The position numbers and the translations under genes are program-made. A stretch of DNA of 64,000 nucleotides from the NCBI GenBank assembly GCA_010405405.1, contig MU004233.1, forward strand, positions 2,389,882-2,453,881. Reading direction: 5' to 3'. This DNA comes from Microthyrium microscopicum. Its lineage: Eukaryota > Ascomycota > Dothideomycetes > Microthyriales > Microthyriaceae. The notes under the pieces are model-generated. The model saw only the letters and a list, made by a program, of their open reading frames with translations, had not been told where the DNA came from and searched no databases. Below are positions 23,603 to 34,775 of the stretch, piece after piece. Every line of letters begins with the position of its first letter. Within the stretch, counting starts at the first letter, position 1.

Positions 23603-25555
23603 ATGGCAGTCAACACTACCCCCGTTCTTCCCTCCGTCCTGAACAACGCCCGTCAAACAGTCGACACTCTCTTCGCTTTCATCAAAGCGCAAGGCGACGC
23701 CGACTACATCGGCGAAGCCGTATCCCAACTCGAACACTCTCTCCAAACCGCCCACCGCGCACAAAAAGCATCCGCAGACAACGAGACGGTTTTGGCCGCC
23801 CTTCTTCACGATGTTGGTCGCTTCATTCCCAAAGCATCCGAAATGCCTGCTATGATTGCCCTCGATGGCACATATGTTGGCACAGCGTCCCATGAGATTT
23901 TGGGGGAGAACTATCTGAGGCAGCTGGGCTTTAGCGATAAGGTGTGTCAGTTGGTGGGCGCGCATGTTATGGCAAAGAGGTATCTGACGGCTGTGAATCG
24001 TGGGTATTATGATACGTTGTCGCCGTCGAGTAAGACGACGTTGAGATATCAGGTGAGTGCACTCTAGGATGGTTATGATGCAGTGACTAACAGCGACAGG
24101 GTGGCGTGTTTACTGAGGAGCAGGTTAAAGCTGCTGAGAAAGATCCTCTCTTGCAAATGAAATTGGCTGTTCGAAGATGGGATGATTTGGCAAAGGAAGC
24201 AGGCGCGAAAACTCCAAGTCTTGCCGATTATCGCGACCTTGCTGTAAAATGTCTAATCGGTGAGTGCTTCAAGTCCATGGCTTCGCTTTTTGCTGATTTC
24301 ATAAGACTCTCGGGCTCAAATCTCTCTGCATTCAAGGACGTATCGCATGCCAACTTGGCAAACAGTTGTCATATGCGTTGACGGCTTCGATCCATCATAT
24401 CTGGAACGAGGAGTTGAGGATAGGATTCTACCCACCATTGGATCGTTCCTCAAAAATGGATTCCATACCACTGCGAAATCAGCAATGCCGTCTTTCACCA
24501 ATCCCAACAACGTCTCCATCATCACTGGAGTATCACCAGCTGTGCACGGCATAGCTGGCAACTACTTCCTCGACCGCGAAACTGGCAAGGAAATCATGAT
24601 CCAAGACGACAGTTTACTACGTGGATCCACCATTCTGGAACAAATGTCCAAGAACGGGGTGCGGGTGGCAGCCATCACAGCTAAAGACAAACTCCGCAAG
24701 ATCCTGAAACATGGTCTTCGACTAGGCGAGGACGCGTCGATCTGCTTCTCGGCTGAAAAAGCGGCTTCGTGCTCCGAGAAAGAGCATGGCGTTTCGAATG
24801 TCGAGGACCTCGTCGGTCGTAAACAGCCCGATCAATTTTCAGCCGATTTGTCACTGTTTGTGCTAGATGCTGGGATCAAAATTCTGGAACAGGAGCTTGC
24901 GGACGTCTTCTATTTGACTTTATCAGATTATGTTCAGCATAAGCATGCACCTGGCGAGAAAGAAGCGAATGATTTCTACAAAGCTTTAGACTCGCAAGTG
25001 GCTCGACTGATCCAGCTCGGCGCTAGAGTAGCCATTACGGGTGATCATGGAATGAACGAAAAGTGCGGACCCGATGGAACCCCAGATGTGCTGTTCCTTC
25101 AAGACGAGCTCGAGAAGAAATTTGGTCAAGGCTGCTGCCGAGTAATTTGCCCCATTACCGATCCTTTTGTTCGACACCACGCGGGACTGGGCTCATTCGT
25201 TCGCGTCTATGTGTCGAAAGAGAAGCCAGTGGACGTGGATGCCATGATACAATGCTGCCAAACATTCCCACAAGTCGAAGTCGCTACAGATGGTGCAGAT
25301 GGATGCAAGAGATTCGAAATGCCTTTGGACCGCGAAGGAGACATTGTTGTAGTGGCGAGGCAGCATTCTGTTATTGGCTCGAGCCGAGAGGAACATGATA
25401 TGGCAAATATCAACGATCATAAGCTCCGTTCGCACGGAGGTCTCTCTGAAGTTGAGGTACCCTTGATATTGTCAGAAAAGATAAGAGATGCCGAGTCTGT
25501 TGCTGGGAAGGATTGGCGTAACTTTGACGTCTTCGATTTGGCTTTGAACTATTAG
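23603..25555 (+). CDS. Fusion protein: PhnZ-like HD-domain oxygenase + phosphonoacetate hydrolase (PhnA)
   Basis: Model join(23603..24052,24100..24259,24306..25555), 619 residues. Residues 1-203 are an HD-domain protein like PhnZ. The expected metal ligands H45, H69, D70, H97, H121 and D178 are all present in order and spacing, and Y35-IG-E38 matches the Tyr/Glu pair of bacterial PhnZ that gates the active site. After a short linker (RAQISLHSRTYRM), residues ~218-617 are an alkaline-phosphatase-superfamily phosphonoacetate hydrolase: D229 in VDGFDP, nucleophile T268 in SFTNPNN, D411-x3-H415, D450-H451 in TGDHGMNE, and H580 in SHGGLSE. PhnZ breaks the C-P bond of a 1-hydroxyphosphonate using O2; PhnA hydrolyses phosphonoacetate to acetate and phosphate. 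The fusion rests on the 24260-24305 intron (GTGAGT...CTGAT...AG), which joins the halves in frame. If the halves were separate genes, PhnA would start at the ATG at 24347 with almost no promoter. Confidence 0.88.
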
Positions 25556-25604
25556 CAGCCTTGAATACAATCAATACGATATCTTCGAGGCCTGGTGCTC
25601 TATC

Positions 25605-27681
25605 TCATATGTCGTTGGCAGTATCGAATCCAAGCGGAAAATTCCATGCTTCTGTGGACATGTCCGCATGTGATGACAGAAGATCAAAGTTATCCACCCA
25701 ATATAAGGCATCTCCTGATATTTGCGGATATGCCATGTCTGCATTGATTTGGGACTGCGAGCTCTCTGGCATGGAACTTTGAGGCTGCACAATGGGTCCT
25801 TCGTCGCATTTTTGGATGATCTTGTCAATTCCTTCAGCAATATATCGAAGCATATGCTGACGATGCATCGTAGCGGCGGACTCACGAAGAATTGATGCCA
25901 TATTCCGCACCAAAACCATGATTTCGGCAGATCCTGTTCGTACGATCCCGGAAAATTTGGTTGCGACCTTGAGCAGAAAGACCATAGCGAACGCAATCAT
26001 GGTGTCAAAATAAAGCGGTAGTCCATTGAGATATGACCTCAACTCCGTGTCGTTGATGAATGTACGCAGTATTGCTTCTGCAGACATGATGGCCGCATTC
26101 GCAAACTCTTCTAGTTCCGGATGAAGCTTACTGGTCGGTAGTGTGATGCCTCTGAATGCCAAAGAGCAGAGATAGAGCTTTGCAAAATGAAAGTGGAGCC
26201 CCACGCCCTTGCTTGGGTAGTCGCCTACATGGGCGTGATGGCTGAACTGATCATGCCAGTCTGCACGCCATGTGTCCAGAGCTATTACAAATCTGCGGAG
26301 TTTTGGTAGTAATTCCAGAGAAACTGCAGTTTCAACGTCAAGTCCAAATGTCTCGAATACGCCACCGGAAATACACCAAATGTTGACTTGGCTCACCAGC
26401 CGAGAGTCTTCTTCGATAACGTAGGGTGAGTTGAGAAATTTGGAGGCTGCTTTGATTGAGTCGCATTCTCCAGACATTGGAGGGCGGCCATAACTGATAC
26501 TGAAGTGACGATCACAGACAAAAACAAGATAGTACAGTCGTGTCTCTTGGTAGCCCCGAAGCTCGCCTTTAAGAGCTGAATTGATGCTGCGATGAAGAGA
26601 AAGCTGTGTGGCAAGACGGACGGCTGTAGTTCCTCAGTATTAGCTCGCTTCTCTTTGAATCGTGCGTTAAGCGCTCACCTGCAGCTGCCAAATTCCAGGA
26701 AACTTCGCTGAGCCAAAATGCGCCAATCAATAGCCCTCTGATATCATCCAGCCTGTTATCCTTCAAGAACATTTGAGCAGAACATCTCGCAAGAAATGCT
26801 TGATAACAAGGCTCATATAGATGGGCGTGTTCTGTCGAATGCAGCGATCCAACCGTACAAATTGCCGCAAATAGTAGAGAGGAGTTATATCTGATAGACC
26901 CAACATCTCGACTCTCTAGCAGGATCTTGTACAGGAAATGATCCAAGCGGTCTGAATATACTCCCAACAGCTGTTGAGCTTGCTCATGTGAGATTATGCC
27001 CTGCTCAATCAAGTCAGGCCCAACTCGAGTGACACCAGAAGGTCTGGCATGAGATGCGCGGTCATCACTCTGCTCAACACAGGCGGCTGGAATGATCGCC
27101 GGTCCTGATTCTGGGTCCATAACAACTTTCCATGGCTGATGAGGATGTTCTCGAGGTGACACCACCGATGGCTTTGCAGGTTTGGATGGTTTATCGTTCC
27201 CATCATATTCGCTGGCTGACGACGGGCTTCCATTCTGTTCTTGGCCATGAGAGATTTGAATCGAATCGTTTCGTCCCCCTCGTAGTTTCTCTATAATTGC
27301 CTCAAGAGTATTCACCTTTCGAGTGATTGACGTCTTCCAGCTGATTTCACTTATTAGCTAGTGCCCATCAAAAAGTAACAGTAGGTCGAACTTTGCATCG
27401 TCTTCCAATAGCATTTGCAAACTTCTGTTGATAGAGCATGATAGATTTCGTTTCTTACATCTCGTACAAGGAGGTTCGCCATCTCGCATGTTACATTTTA
27501 TCTTGATCTATTAGCATCTACGAATGTTCGAGGTAGATAAGATAAGTACCTTTTGTTTGCGACATGCTACGCATGCAGTAATCTTTCTCGTGATTTCCGG
27601 AAGCTTTCGGTCACCAAACGACTCTCTCAAACTCATGCCATTTGCAGGCATAGGCACTGGGCTAGTTTCCATGGGTTCCAT
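25605..27681 (-). CDS. Zn2Cys6 fungal transcription factor (putative cluster regulator)
   Basis: Model complement(join(25605..26623,26679..27340,27392..27501,27550..27681)), 640 residues. The start is the first in-frame ATG (27681); the frame upstream is open but holds no ATG. The binuclear zinc cluster spans exons 1-2: CVACRKQKIKC, then CTRCKKRNLSC, giving the expected six cysteines only with the acceptor at 27502. A linker/dimerisation segment follows (WKTSITRKVNTLEAIIEKL), then a fungal-specific regulatory domain (VRLATQLSLHRSINSAL, RLYYLVFVCDRHFSISYGRPP). It is convergent to the HD-PhnA gene (49 bp apart) and divergent from the transporter gene. This position, and the CGG-type repeats in the enzyme promoter, suggest that it controls the phosphonate genes. 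The second intron uses an unusual GTTCGA donor, supported by its phase and branch site. Confidence 0.88.
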
Positions 27682-28188
27682 CTGACCATCGGAGTCGATG
27701 CCGAATGGCGAGGAGCTCAACAGCGGGAAGGTCGGAAGGGTCACCGAGGTCGTGATTTTGAGAAGTTGAAGCAGTCGGAGGTGAAGCGATATTTAGCAAG
27801 GCGTAACATGGATGAGTTCGCTTTTCTTGCCGGAGGCGTTCTCAAAAGTGTGAAGCATCCCGACTGATCTTCCACTGAGGTTGTTCATGGCAAAACGTGG
27901 TAGTTGATCTGCCCCCCACGCGTTGGGAAGGACCCGCACGTGGAGTCGTGAGCTTCGTCCACTGGGTCAGTGAACATCTCCAACCTTCCATCTACTACAT
28001 CTTGAACCTTTTGCTCTCAACGCCAGAGAACAACTGTATTCGAAATATTCGGACGCGACACCTGCACTTCTCTCCGTTGAACAGATTCAAGATACTGCCA
28101 TGGACGGAGATATATATCTGTCGTCCGCGACGACCCTGGGAATAGTCGGCTCTCTAGTCGAATGTGTAAATAAAACAATATACTCATT
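27682..28188. promoter_or_regulatory. Divergent promoter of regulator and transporter genes
   Basis: This 507-bp region lies between the Zn2Cys6 start (on -) and the transporter start (on +). It carries a third copy of the motif core TTCTTGCCG at 27824-27832 and a CACGTG palindrome at 27937-27942. No other gene is supported; the frames at 27553-27867 and 27897-28145 look like chance. Confidence 0.5.
27937..27942. promoter_or_regulatory. CACGTG box, candidate phosphate-starvation (Pho4/NUC-1 type) site
   Basis: The palindrome CACGTG sits in GCACGTGGAG. Read on the minus strand it is CACGTGCG, which agrees with the CACGTGNG preference reported for Neurospora NUC-1. It lies 255 bp before the regulator and 247 bp before the transporter start. 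A six-base site can occur by chance; its interest comes from the phosphorus-related neighbours. Confidence 0.35.
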
Positions 28189-30065
28189 ATGTCTGAATCT
28201 CTCCTTTCCAAAGTCAAGTTCTTGGTGATCGCTGGTGTTGGGTTGTTCTCAGATGGCTTTTTGAACCTAGCTATAGTAAGTAAGAACATCTATTGTTAAT
28301 ACCATAGCATCTTGCACATCTCATGTACTTTATGTTGACCATGAAGCGCGATGCAATTTCGTGCTGATCGACGGATCTGGTTTTGATTGCATCCTTTCAT
28401 GATCTTGCGCTAACAAATATCAGGGACTTGGTATGTTGATATGGCTCAGTCATCGAAGCGGTAACCATACTGAACTTTTCAGTTGTCCAAATGCTTGGGT
28501 ACATCTATTTCAAAGACGAAAAGAACGCTTTAGGCGTCATACAAGGCGATGAAGTCAAGGCTGGACTCAGTCTCGGTATGATAGGAGGTCAATTGGCTTT
28601 TGGCATTTTAGGAGATGCCCTTGGCCGACACAGTGTCTATGGCATTGAACTTATTATCACCATGTTTGGCGTCTTGATGACCATACTGCTACCTTGGAAA
28701 GGTCTCTCGCACACTGGTATTGTAGCATGGATGACAATCTTTCGAGTAGTGACTGGCTTTGGAATTGGTGCAGGTAAGTTCTCCTCAATGTTATGCGGTC
28801 ATAATTACTGATTTTGTTTATGGAACAGACTACCCCATGTCATCTTCTCTGTCTGCTGAGAAGACTGCTCTAGGATCTAGAGCTGTTCTGGTTCTTACAG
28901 TATTCTCTTGCATCGGAGCAGGTGCCATGGCTTCCAGCATTGTCTATCTCATTTTGCTTTCAGCCTTCAAGAGCTCAATTCTGCATGATATCAACCACCT
29001 TGAATGGGTCTGGCGACTCCTACTCGGTATTGGCATCATTCCAGCTGCCTTGACGCTCTACGCAAGATTGACCATGAAAGAGTCCAAGCCATATGAACAA
29101 TGTGAGTTGCATTTTCTGGTAGACTGTAATATCGGCTGATCTCTTGTGCAGATGTTGCAAAGGAAACGAGCTTAACTAAGAAGGACCAGAGAGGCCTCAA
29201 AGAACAGTTTATTGACTTTCACAACTATTTCAAGGAGTGGAGACATGCCAAAGTCCTGTTCTCGGTCTCTGCAGTGTGGTTTCTATTGTAAGCATTTGTC
29301 GAAATGTCACTGATACTCCAGACTAACAGAGTCCACAGCGATATTGCCTACTACGGTATCAATCTTAATCAAACCATCATTCTTGCTCAAATCGGGTACG
29401 GGAAGGGCAAAACGCCTTACGAAACTCTCCACAATACAGCCGTAGGAAACATCATAGTCCAAGCTGCTGTAAGTTCATCGTTTCCTCGCTTACATGAATT
29501 CTTGCTAAGTGACTAGGGATACCTCCCTGGATTTTGGATTGGAATATTCCTGCCAGACCTCATCGGGCGTAAGAACCAGCAGTTCTGGTGCAGTCTAATT
29601 GTATGCGCCCTGTACGCAATCTGGGCTGGCATCACAAACCATACATCAACTGGTGGTCTAATGACAATATTCACAATCTCTCAACTGGTGATTAACGCGG
29701 GTCCTAATACAACCACATTTCTTCTTCCAGTCGAGCTATTTCCTACTCGTGTCAGAGCTACGGCACATGGTATTGCAGCTGCATCCGGCAAGTGCGGCGC
29801 TTTGCTGACAGCCTTTGCCTTTGGAACTATCACCGAGAAAATTGGCCTTCCAGGAGTCTTGGGTCTATTCTCTGGTATTATGTTCCTCTGCGCCTTGCTC
29901 ACGCTTATGATTCCTGAGACCAAGGGCAAGACTCTGGACGATATTGAGAATGAAGTGCTGTATGGAGAGACCCCTCAGGTTCGGTATGCTGGATCCGAGA
30001 CACCCTCAGATAAAAGTGTGACTGTGAAGCCCAAGTTGAATCAGATGGAGGATGTCGAAGTTTGA
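28189..30065 (+). CDS. MFS transporter, phosphate:H+ symporter (PHS)/GIT1-like
   Basis: Model join(28189..28275,28424..28430,28483..28773,28829..29101,29152..29287,29339..29468,29517..30065), 490 residues. It has the MFS layout with family signatures: VGLFSDGFLNLAI in helix 1, GGQLAFGILGDALGRHSVYG in the helix 2-3 loop, GFGIGADYPMSSSLSAE in helix 4-5, FDIAYYGINLNQ, and PVELFPTRVRATAHGIAAA with the end PETKGKTLDDIE. The GADYPMSS signature belongs to the phosphate:H+ symporter group, which includes Pho84 and the glycerophosphodiester permease Git1. It should span the plasma membrane about 12 times. Linked to C-P bond-cleaving enzymes, it is a good candidate phosphonate (or phosphate ester) importer; substrate is inference. 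Exon 2 is only 7 nt, and intron 1 (148 bp) is unusually long for this window. Confidence 0.9.
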
Positions 30066-30228
30066 AATCCATAACATTAATCTTATAATGTAAACCTTAT
30101 CAACTGCTATGGGAGCTATCCAATGTCTTCCTTATACCAGAACGCTGTGTTCCAAAAGGGGATATCTAAACCTTACCCGCATGACACATCCTCCCACCAG
30201 CGATATATCCATCGAACCCCATAACAAC

Positions 30229-31025
30229 CTAAACTCTCTCCCTCTCCTTCTCCCTCACCCACTCCCCAACCGACACCTCCCGCTTTCCAACGCCCCATCT
30301 TATCCACTCCTCCACCAAACCCAAGCCAACGGCCATCATCACGTATACTCCTCTCCGGCTACCATCCGCCCGCCAGGCTAATTGGAGACCTAGTAATACT
30401 ACCAGCACGCCAGCTCCGCGCGCAAATTTCTCGCGTGTGAACCATTTTTTGTTCAATTCGGAGGCAGGAAGTGAAACCGGCATCCGCGAGAAAGCGGCGA
30501 GGAGCGGTTGTGCGATGAACAAGAGGGTGAGTAGACCACCTGCGATCGAATGTGGAAGATGTTGATTCTAAGTCTGTTAGTTGAGTCACCAGCAATTTTG
30601 GGGATACAAACGTTGCCATCGAGTATGCTAAGCCAGACGCCTAGAACGGCGGAGGCGAGGAGCATGGTTAGTGTACATGCTTGTAATGTCCAGTGTAGAC
30701 GAGCTAAAGCACCGCTGTGTAGAAGACGTAGTGAGAGGGCTAGAGAAGGAAATAGGAGGACTATTGCGCCAGAGGAGAGGATTGAGTGGGCGATATGGAA
30801 TTGTCGACGGAGAGGATCTGTGGGGTGTAGCAGTGTTTCGATATTTGGCTGAATGTGGAATAGGGGATGAGATGTGTTGCTATTATGATGGTCGTGGCAA
30901 TGGAATAGATAGTGAGAAAGGGAGTGGAGATTCATACTCAATGAAAGCCAGGTACTATAAAGTAGAGACACGGTAGACAGAGTTGAATTGAGCTGTTTGA
31001 ACGTGTAGCAATATCTGGCAGACAT
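30229..31025 (-). CDS. Cytochrome b561-like integral membrane protein
   Basis: Model complement(join(30229..30567,30612..31025)), 250 residues, or 220 if the second ATG (30935) is used. The 44-bp intron (GTTTGT donor, CTAACAG region) removes a segment that would otherwise interrupt the protein. Several hydrophobic helices are visible: ILSSGAIVLLFPSLALSLRL, LHWTLQACTLTMLLASAVLG, HSIAGGLLTLLFIAQPLLA and ARGAGVLVVLLGLQLAW. The His residues at the start of these helices (HIAH, RLHW, LPHS) sit where b561 proteins bind two haems. Such proteins pass electrons across membranes, for example for ferric reduction. There is no DOMON domain. The assignment rests on the helix/His pattern only. It ends near the phosphonate transporter but has no evident link to it. 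Confidence 0.6.
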
Positions 31026-31427
31026 AGATTCTACCAGTAGCTAAATACCTTACACTTATTCCTTCTTCGTAGTACATACCTTACTTGCAAAACTTCGCGT
31101 TGTTCGCGTTGGAATGCTACGTGGTACGAGTGAGATATCTGCAACTTAAAGAACAAAGGAGGTGCAATATGGAACAACGAACGATTCCATATACGGTGGA
31201 GTGGGAAGATCAGAAGATGATTTCAGCCCAAGATAGAGAACTAGTAGAGTTTATTAAAGTCGAGTGTATTCCACTGCAAGATCGAGGGTGGATAATGCCA
31301 TACTTATTCAGCCAGAGTGGGAACATGCAATCGTTAAATCTAGAGGGTATTGCCCAACCACAAGCGATGAACTCCCAAATAGCAACCTGAGCAACGTCAA
31401 TATCATCAAATAATCCTCATCATCATT

Positions 31428-33693
31428 CTAAAACCACCATCGCTCCCAAGTGCCTCCTTGTGAGACCCAACCCCTGACAACAACTACCCATACGGCGCCT
31501 ACCATCACACCACCACCAACGCCCCAGGCGACGACTCGTCCCCATCCATCCCAAACTCTAATCAAGCCAAGAGGATCAGCTGGGTCGATGTCTTGTAGAG
31601 CACTGCGCTTTCCACGTCCTTTCCGTGCCCAGGTCGGCAGATCACCACGGCGGCGAGACACGACCGGGCCAAATACTTCGCGCCCCTCGGAAGAAGAAGA
31701 CGTTAATGCTGGGCGCTGTGATGCTGATAACAAGTCTGATGGCGCATCTACCACGCCAATGTTGCCGCGACCAACTTCTTCGTTGACGCGCTGCAACAGC
31801 CAACGAGCGCGTTGATCATTAGGCAGGCCATCGAGGACACTGACATCGCGAAAGTCTGCAGGCCAGCGGGGGACCGGTTCAGAGCGACGCCGATGGCTGC
31901 TATTGACCAATGACCCAGATCGATTGCCTGATGAGCGCGTGCGGCGGAAAGGGTCGATGGTGGTCATATCGGTGGACGTGATGGCGGAGCGGGCAGCAGC
32001 CAGTTGGCGTGCTCGCCAGGAGAGATATTTGCTAGCGGCAGAGTGACGGAGCCAGAGCATGGACTCGGGATCGAATAGTGTTGACACAAGATCAGAAAGT
32101 TCAGAAGAGAGGAGTGGCGGAGAGTAAGTGGAAGCCATGAGGAGAGATGCGTCCATTTCCAAAGCATCAGATCCTGTGAGACTAGATATGGCAAATGGAG
32201 GAATTGCTGCTTTCTTGGTCGGTAGCTGGTTCATAGAATTAGATACGCTAGGCGTAGACGGTTCATGATCTGATGTTGAACTTGATGGTTCATCCAACAA
32301 AGAATCCATTGCATCATGAACTGAAGATCCGAACAGAAATGGTTTCGTTCGGTGCTGAAGACCTCCTAGTATTCGTAGTTTGAACTGTTTCTGCTCTGCT
32401 TCTGTGAGTTGATCTGCCTTGGCAATAAGAGGGATTACGTTTGTCAACGATGCTAGATGGCGAAACACATCCAGTTCGTCATCGAGGTACTTCTCTATAT
32501 GATAGTTAGCAACGTACAGAACATGCCTTTAGTAGAAATGTACCTTCAGAAAACAGAAACAGTACCACATCCACCAGTGTACCACCTCGCCCGCTCACCA
32601 GATTCAATCTTTCCACATCAGTCATGCCGGCTGTGCTTTCAGTATACCAAAGATTATCTTCAATATACTTGGCCGCAGGATCCGCTTCAACATCCAGATC
32701 GTTGTCATTCTTTGTGGAGCCGGGAATGTCCACGAAGCAGAGATTGCGTTCCAGCACAACATCGTCAGTCCCACTTCTTCGCCGTCTCAACACATTACTC
32801 TCTTCCATGCTCTCCGACCACCAAGATGGATACGCCTTGGTACTTGCTAAGAAATGAGCAACCTTGTTCGAGCCCTTCGTCCGTGTGCGCGCAGCCACCG
32901 GATCTATGTGCACAATATCCTCGCACTGCTTTACAAGAGCGCTCAGTAGGCTTGTTTTGCCCACTCCTTTTCGACCGGCCACACATATCCGCAGTCTGCC
33001 CATGCGTTTGCCGCGCTCTGTGAATGGGCGTCGATCGGGCAACGACAAACTCGGCATGATCAGCTCAACTCCAGAATTGTGACTTCCTCCTGCAAATCCG
33101 AAGCGTGATGCTACGTCGCTACTATCATCGGCGCGGCTGTCGATGTCGTCGGCATCGCTGAGGTGTAGACTGAGGCTGAGACTTTTGGGTGTACTGGGCA
33201 TCGCAGTCGACCATACGGCAGGGCTTGCGGTTTGTAAAGGTGTGAGAGGATGGGAGAGTGAAGGAGCGTTGGAGCGGGCTCGTACGCGTCCTGGCAGTGG
33301 CGAAGGGTGGTCAGTGGAGGCCCCAGATTCGGGAGCGTCTTCATCTTTCGATTCCTCCGATGCAGTAGGACTTATGGCATCGTCCTTCGTAGCGTCTAAT
33401 GCGGGAGTGGAGGAGGGACCAAAGGCATCAGAAAGTGCGTCAGATAAGCTTTGGACACCGAACACGCTGTTCTTGGGTAGCATTTGACTGTCTTGGGCGC
33501 TTTCTGGTTCGGCAGCGGCAGATGCATCCTCTTCCGTCTGAGCCTCTCCTTTGCTCTCAAGCTCACTGCCACTGGCTAGGAAGAATGCCGTAGGTTCACC
33601 AACCGGTATAGTTGGCGACTGAGTGGTGACATCAACCAAGCTGGCTTTCCGGGGCCGCGGAGGCGAAGCGTCCGCACCTGGAGCCGGACGCAT
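31428..33693 (-). CDS. Septin-like P-loop GTPase with long disordered N-terminus and C-terminal membrane segment
   Basis: Model complement(join(31428..32494,32544..33693)), 738 residues. Residues 1-~230 are Ser/Pro/Asp-rich and probably disordered. The G domain starts with the P-loop GRKGVGKT (240-247), followed by CFVDIPGS in place of DTPG and TNVIPLIAKADQLT with the AKAD specificity motif and IPLI strand typical of septins. Canonical septins lack a long N-terminal extension and end in a coiled coil; here the end is a hydrophobic segment (VVAWGVGGGVMVGAVWVVVV) followed by W/R residues, which looks like a tail anchor. The Ser-rich insert after SSVHDAMD is also unusual. It probably belongs to the divergent septin-like proteins of filamentous fungi. 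The role may be at membranes or septation sites, but this is not established. Confidence 0.8.
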
Positions 33694-34775
33694 TTTGATA
33701 TTCCGTCCAAGTAAAAATCAAGTTGTCGTCAAGTCATGGAAGTTATATCAACTTGATCTGCTTGCAAACGGGCTGGCAGATGACCCATATAGGCTGAACG
33801 ACCAGCAGGCGGGGTACAATCGCGGAGTGTCTCTTGGGTCCCGTCAGCCGTATCTCGTGAGTGAATGGTATCTCCAGCGATGAAACAGAGCACGCCAGCT
33901 AGAAGAGTCAGGTAGTTAGGTATGGACCGAATCTGGTCAAGGAAATAGTATTGTGGTATTATGTCTGAAGTTATGAATGTGGGGAGATGCTATCATCGGG
34001 AAAGCAAGGGCAGATGCAGCCTTGATCAGGCATCGCACCTGCATCAAGTGGAGAACGATCCCTGTTCCCTAGCGTACCAGCCACATTGCACCGCCACACG
34101 ATGCTCCATTCCAGTTCCAAGACTTCTACGCTCCTATCAAAATCTCTTCATCTGCTGCGAATATTTCTGTGGTTTCATGATTCTAATAACTTATCGATCT
34201 AAGCGACACTACTATAACGCGATTACTGGTCAAAGAAGATGGATAGAATCCTCCTTTCAGATGCGATGTCTATCAATCGACGCACCTGTTAACCAGTGCT
34301 TTTGTTCGCCTCGATTATCCGCGGAAGCAGATACTTGTCTTCAGATGTAAAGGTAGAGTATTGTCCTAGCTAATAAGCTCGTGCTAACTGTTCTAACCAC
34401 CGTTCAGCAAGACCTTCAGCTTTGGTCAGCACAGGTCTCAGTGATACAAGTTGTGATTCTAGAATATTGCTGCTATCTCAAATATTTGATTCCTGCTCTC
34501 TTCTGTATCAAAGAAGGATGCGTTCAAATATATTGAGTCTTGTCAAACAAAAGACTGATCGAAGACCACCAGAATATTGACTTCATGACATCAATTTCCG
34601 ACAACAGTATGCACCATATGCTTTACCTCTCCTTCTACCTCAAGCTATCCAACCCAAATCTCCCCATATGTTGGGTTGACAATGAAGTTAATTTTCGCTC
34701 TGCTTATCCTGTTGCAATTTGTCAGTAAGTGAAGAAGCATAACCATAAAAGCAGCTAGATTATCTTGAAAAATAC
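33694..34775. other. Intergenic region, no supported gene
   Basis: About 1.1 kb. A 129-codon frame at 33961-34350 (+) has no motif. The segment next to 33693 is probably the septin-like gene's promoter. Confidence 0.4.

Noticed and set aside
24366-24554. Continuation of the HD protein in a separate frame after the acceptor near 24335
   Set aside because: This acceptor leads to a 60-residue tail with no family resemblance. The acceptor at 24305 joins the two conserved domains in frame.
24347-25555. PhnA as a separate gene starting at 24347
   Set aside because: The start would lie fewer than 90 bp after the HD exon, and conserved PhnA-like residues upstream of the ATG (RTYR) would be lost. 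Kept as the alternative.
30229-31025. Cytochrome b561-like gene as a fifth member of the phosphonate cluster
   Set aside because: It is adjacent, but no phosphonate pathway step calls for it and no shared promoter motif was seen.
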